DNA of 64,000 bases, taken from NCBI GenBank assembly GCA_032164245.1, contig JAVMKO010000007.1:5046371-5110370 (forward strand), given 5' to 3'. Made by a program: the position numbers and the translations under genes. The stretch is from Sternotherus odoratus. Lineage: Eukaryota > Chordata > Testudines > Kinosternidae. Shown here in pieces: positions 41,001-47,000 of this stretch. How positions within the stretch are numbered: position 1 is the first letter of the stretch; each line of letters opens with the position of its first letter. The notes beneath the pieces were generated by a model. It worked only from the letters and a program-made list of their open reading frames with translations, was not told the DNA's origin and ran no database searches.

Positions 41001-44000
41001 AATGATGTTGTTCCATCATATTCCACAAAATGCTTTGGAAACAGTTTAATCCAAGTGTCGTCACCATAAAAGATTATTCTTTTCCCAGACGCTTTTGCCT
41101 GCCATATCAGGTTGTCTTCCAAAAGTGCCGGAGAATTAAGGTTCATGATAACATCAATGAAGCCAGGTATGCTACCAGTCATCAAAGCCTAGATAAATAA
41201 ATAAAGTAAACAGCAGATGCCAAAAGAAGTCAAAACATAGTTCCCTTTAAGCAATCCAGCCTTTGGCTCCCACCCAGACAGCCAACTCTAATATAGTGAG
41301 GGTTACACCTTATTCACCATATAAGTTTTACCAACTCCAAGAGACTCCGACACATTACCCAGCACATCAATAAATATTTCAGATCTTACTGCCAATCCTT
41401 ATTAACTAAATCTAAGATTTATTAATAAAGAAAAAAAGAGTTTCTATGGTTAATGGTCATTATACATACAGATATGAGTAAAGTCCTTAGGAATTTTCAT
41501 GGGATTCTTCCATGAAAATTTGCTGGGTTAAGAGCCGACTGGAGACCTCAGTCTTATGGGTTTAGACTTTCCTTGTCAAAGTTTAAGCAAATCTGAGATA
41601 GCAAGAATCAGACCTGAAACTTCCTTTATAGCTTGAAGCTCAGTGGATAAGCCTCTTGGCAGCAAATGATTAGAGCAGGTCTTTCTTGTAGGAAGACTAG
41701 GTAATATACACTGTTGCTCGGAAGCAAATCTTTGTTTCCTAGGCATACACTGGTAACTAGTTGCACTCATTAGCATAATAAGGCAATTAATCTTTCAAAC
41801 AGTTCACAGGTAGTTTTACTATGCAGAATCACAAATTTCAAGGAGAAATTAAAGCAATAATATTACACCACAAGTCTCATCTAAATTATATCCCCTTTTG
41901 ATCTCTGAATCAATATAACACAGTAATGCAACATTAGACTCGGGAACAGAAATCGAGCACCCACAAGCTAATTAGACCACATTGTTAAACTTTTAACAAG
42001 ATATAGGTAAACACAGACAAATACAATTAGTATCTCCTTTTAATTCTCTAACAATACAGACCTAAGACTCGAATCTATGTAACATGGCCCTGTTATCTAT
42101 CTACAAGCAATATTCTTCTATTATGTCCTCCTCAGGGTTGTTTTCAGGTCAACCAGCCTGCTGGTTCCTTAACTGCTGGTTCAGCATCACAACAAATTGC
42201 CATACCAGAGAGCATCTAGTCCTGTACCCTGTCTCTGATATAAGCCAGTGCTAATTGGTTTACATAAAGGTACAAGAAATCCCATAATAGATCATTTTCC
42301 CATAGGGGAAAGCCCAGACAATAGTTGTGTTTAAGCCCACACAGACACAGCCCATAGTAAAAGCTTCTACATTTACATCACGGAAGGATAAAAAAAAATG
42401 TACAATCCATAACAATGTAATTTTTAAAAAACCTTGCTAAGCTCTTGGCCTCAATTAGGGACAGAAATATTCATATACTATGCTCTGAGTAACAACAACA
42501 AAATTCCTGATTCAACTGATTTTGTGGAACCTTACCAAATGTTAAGGATGATTCAACTGAAAAAAAAAAAAAGTTCTAATAGGGAACAAGATTTAGGAAT
42601 AAGGGAAGGGTACATTAATCATGGATGGCAAGAGTTTCTAAAGAACAGTCTAAAAATAAATATTTGAGGGGACACAGATGTTTTCAAACATCGGCCCATG
42701 GACAGCTGCCAAAAAAAAAAAATTTGCAAAGTGAGAAACGTTCAGCCCAATGAGGCATAAGCCTTCTTGTTTTCATGGAAGTAAGTGTTTACAGTGATGA
42801 AGTATTTCTTATGCCTCTGCTGGTCTAAAAATATCAGACTGTTAGCCAGAGAGGAGAAAAATACAGCCCTCACCAAGGATTCCAATATAGGCACAGAAGA
42901 CTATTTATTTACGTACTGAATTCTTTTATTGCATTTATTTTTTTCATTCTGAGAACAGAAACAAAGGTGTACAATTGACAATGCATGTTTGGCTAAGAAG
43001 CTGCTGTATCTTGCAATGTTGTTTTCTTTATGTTTGCATCTTTTATAAAGCTATAGTTATTTGGGCAGATGTACTCAAACTTTTTATCTGAGATGAAATA
43101 ATTTAAGACAGCCTACAGGCTTGTGTACAAATAGCATGAATCAGGAGGGAAAAATTTCAGTGATTAAGAGTTTTACTATGAATGAAATTCTAAGACCTAC
43201 CATTCTCTTTATATTACATTCTATAATATTGCTGGTTAGTTTTGCAGACTTACTGGTCTGCTGAGCTCAGCAACACCAAACACAAGTTATTCTCTGCAAA
43301 TTTCCATTTCAGAGTAAAAAGTGCAGGCAAAGCAACTCGGTTACCAAAATTCAAATTATCTAACCTAAAAATGAATAACTACAATGCAGTTGAAACTGAA
43401 CAAGTTTGAGACCCAGCTAGAATATACTGATTCTAAATCCACTTGTATGGGCTTCATATCCAGATAACTGATGCTTCTGTGATCATCACTGGTCCCCCAA
43501 AAAAGAGCTAAGCAGTCCTGGATTTCTGTTACCTTAACCATCATTGAACAACTTCACATCGCTTCTTTGAGAAGAGATATGGTCATATTGTAATCCAAAT
43601 TGTGTTCGCAACTGTGACTGGCATCCCAGGGGAGCCAACTGAGGTCACTCAATTAGGGTGAACTGCAAAGAATGGGGTAGACAATCCCCAAAGCTGGTGG
43701 ATATTCCAATACTTAGATTTACCAAGCCAGCACAAAACAGCTTCTATAATACCTCACTGGTTACCCAGAAGCCAACACAGTCCCCTTAAAGTAACCCAGC
43801 CTTAGGTCTCCAACCAGACACCCAAGTCAAATAGGATGAGAATGACTGAAAATCTTATTCATCATATAAAAAAATTCTATCAATCCCAAATGATCGGACA
43901 CAATACCTCCCAGGTTAATGAATATTTCAGATTTTACACAAATACAAACTGACAGACAATTCTTATTAAGTAAACTAAAATTTATTTAAAAAGAAAAGAG

Positions 44001-47000
44001 TACAGTTCTTGAGATTAGATTCAGGGTGCTCGGAGGTCGGAGGCTTAAAGTCAGATTAGGACTGACAGATAGGATAGTAGGATGTACTTTGAAAGGATAG
44101 TAGGATTGCATCAGGGTTGCATTTCAAAGTCAGATGCCTCTTCACTACATCACAATCGACTTGGAGAGGGTGATTTTAGCACTACTTCTCTCGTCAGTCA
44201 GGAGTTATAAAGTCGATTTTGAGGGCCCTTTAAATCGACTTTAAGGGCATGCGTGTGAAGACAGGTACATATTTATTTCGACTTAACGTCGTTAAAGTTG
44301 ACGTTAAGTCGTAGTGAAGACATGCCCTTTGAAGGGAATTTAACAGGGAAATGCATTCAATTAGTATGAGAAAGCCACTCATAGTCCCTGTTTCTCCCTT
44401 GGTTGATAGTGTCCAATTTGCAAATTAATTCCAATTTTTTCTTTTTTAATTAATTCCAGTTTTTTAAATTAATTAATTCCAGTTTTTTTCTTTGCATATA
44501 AATACATCTTATTTCTGTTCCATTCTGTGCATCTGATGAAGTGAGCTATAGCCCATGAAAGCTTATGCTGAAATAAACTGGTTAATCTCTAAGATGCCAC
44601 AAGTACTCCTAGTTTAAGAAGTGGTAACCATTGTCATTTCCCCTTCCATCAAGTCTCTTCAGCTTCATAATTGTCTTCTTCCTTTCTTTGTGACTTCCCC
44701 GGTCCAAATAACAAGGAAACCCGGGGGAGGTAAATCAGGACCTACTGGTGGCCATGTTTCTCTGTCGCCATTACACCAAAAAATAGTTCTGATACTGATA
44801 CTGGAACAAGAATGCTCTTAAGCTTATTAAAAGAGGGAGACTGAGAATGTAGGGATATTGCAAAATCTTGAAAATAGAAAGGAGAATCCCTCCAAAGCAC
44901 CAAGCCTCTTCTTCAACCAATAAAAGCTTCAATTACAGTTGTTCGAGTATCGCTGCAGGCAATGGGAAGATAACCTCCTTTTCATTCTCAACCCCTGTAA
45001 CACTAGGGCAATGAGAACAATCTGTCATGCTAACTTGGATCCCTGTCTGGGTAGGACACAACGATACTTGGGAGCAACCAGGATCAATTACTAAAAAATG
45101 ACAACACATTAAGATAACCAAAATGGGACTGCTTACCTTAATTCGAGGCATGGTGACAGTGGGTGGTTTTGCTTCAGCAATGAAACTGTGGCATGTTCCT
45201 TTTTCAATAAGTTGTGTAGTGTAGGGCATGAACTGTTTACCCTTTGAGCCAAACACAAAATCATCTCTCAAAGCATCTATCAACACAATGACCACTTTTT
45301 TGAAAAGAGGTGATGGAAGCTTGGTCCAATTAGATGTCACCCCTAAAATAAAATGTAAACATAACACATGTAGACCATCAATAGGAAAGAATAGCTCAGT
45401 GGTTTGAGCATTGGCCTGCTAAACCCACGGTTGTGAGTTCAGTCCTTGAGGGGGCCATTTAGGGATAGGGGGCAAAAAATTGTTGGAGGATTTAACTGGG
45501 GATTAGTTCTGGGTTGAGCAGGGGGTTGGACTAGATCATCTCCCAAGGTCCCTTCCAACCCTGATATTCTATGATTCAATACAAGTTAAGGGTCCACAAC
45601 AAAAATTATCAAACTTCACAGAAGACTGCTGGAATTGTCAGTGACAGCAATTTAAAGTTAGAAAGTCAGCCCACATTGTCAAGATTTGAAATTCCAGTCT
45701 AGTACCAGTATTTGACTGTGCATTTTCTGGTTTTCATTGTAAACAAGACAGGACTATACTGTTTTTAGTTCGCCTTCAGCTATGTCTATCCACATCCACC
45801 TTGGCTTCATGAAATCAAAAGATTCAGTCTTTAGTCTGACAGCTCCCATTAATGCACTCACCTGCAGTGCTGCCCATCACTGCAGGGAATAGAAATTGGG
45901 TAAATCGGCTTGTAAGCCCTCTAGTGGCTACCAATGCATTTTATGTTTTAGAAGCCAGCTAGGAGTTTTTATATACAACGTCCTTGTATGTTGTGTATAT
46001 TTAGGGAAAAATGTTTATTTGGAATCCCATTGTGCCTGTGCTTTTATATAGTTAGGTCAAGAACAAGAGAGACAGGGATTCAACTGAAACAAGTACTAAT
46101 CATACGGTCCTATTCTTCACAGCCAGGGGCAACGTAACAAGAGCAGTCAAGAATCACAGAAGCAAAAATTTGTGGCAGCAGCCCCACTTCTGCCGCTTTG
46201 TGGGGAGCTAGTGGTCCAGTGCCATTCCAGAGAGGCACAGGGGGAAGGTCAGCCAGTCCGATCCCCTGGGGAATAGATGGGGTTGTGGACTAAGGTGGGG
46301 GTGGGGGGGTGAGTGTCTCACTGATGGCTGGCCCAGAGCAGACATTAGAGCCCAGCTTGCTCTATGCTCATCTCTGGCCCACGCTACCACTGCTACTCCC
46401 TGTCCAGCTGACAGGGAGACAAAGAACCGGGCAAATAAACTTTATTTTCTTTCCTCTGCCAATGCCTCAGCTCCTGCTGGGTTGAGTCTCTCTCATGAAT
46501 CATAAAACTAAACAAACCAAAAAGACCCCAAACACTTGGGCTCCTAGATCTTGTTTTCCAGCTTCCAGCCCAAAACAAACTTTTAAAGCCAAATTCTAAC
46601 CACCTGCAAAAGGGTTTGATAATGGAATTGCTGTCAGGCTGTTAATTAGAACAATATAAATGGAGCTGTTATAATAAAAGGTATGGGGACCATGGTAAAT
46701 ATAGGGGACCTGTGATGGAAAGGAATTAATGTCTCAAATGAATATGGGTGAGTGTGACCCATGCACAAAAATAGTGCAAGAAGGGAGGGCAAACTCTCCA
46801 TGTGCACCTGCTAATGCTGCACCTAAGGATTTTCTTGCTTTCAATAATTAGATCTGACAAGGTTGTTAAGAAAGAAAAGTGAGCAAGGGCCCGGCAAGGA
46901 TGGAGGCACAGTTACCCGGGCTGGGCAGGGGATCGGGAAGCGGGACAGGGGCTGGTTACCTGGGCCGAGCAGGGGGAGAAGAGGACAGCAGGGCCAGATT

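Noticed and set aside
45384..45460. tRNA gene
   Set aside because: A and B boxes are present but the cloverleaf is not intact and the sequence continues into a SINE body and CR1-like tail.
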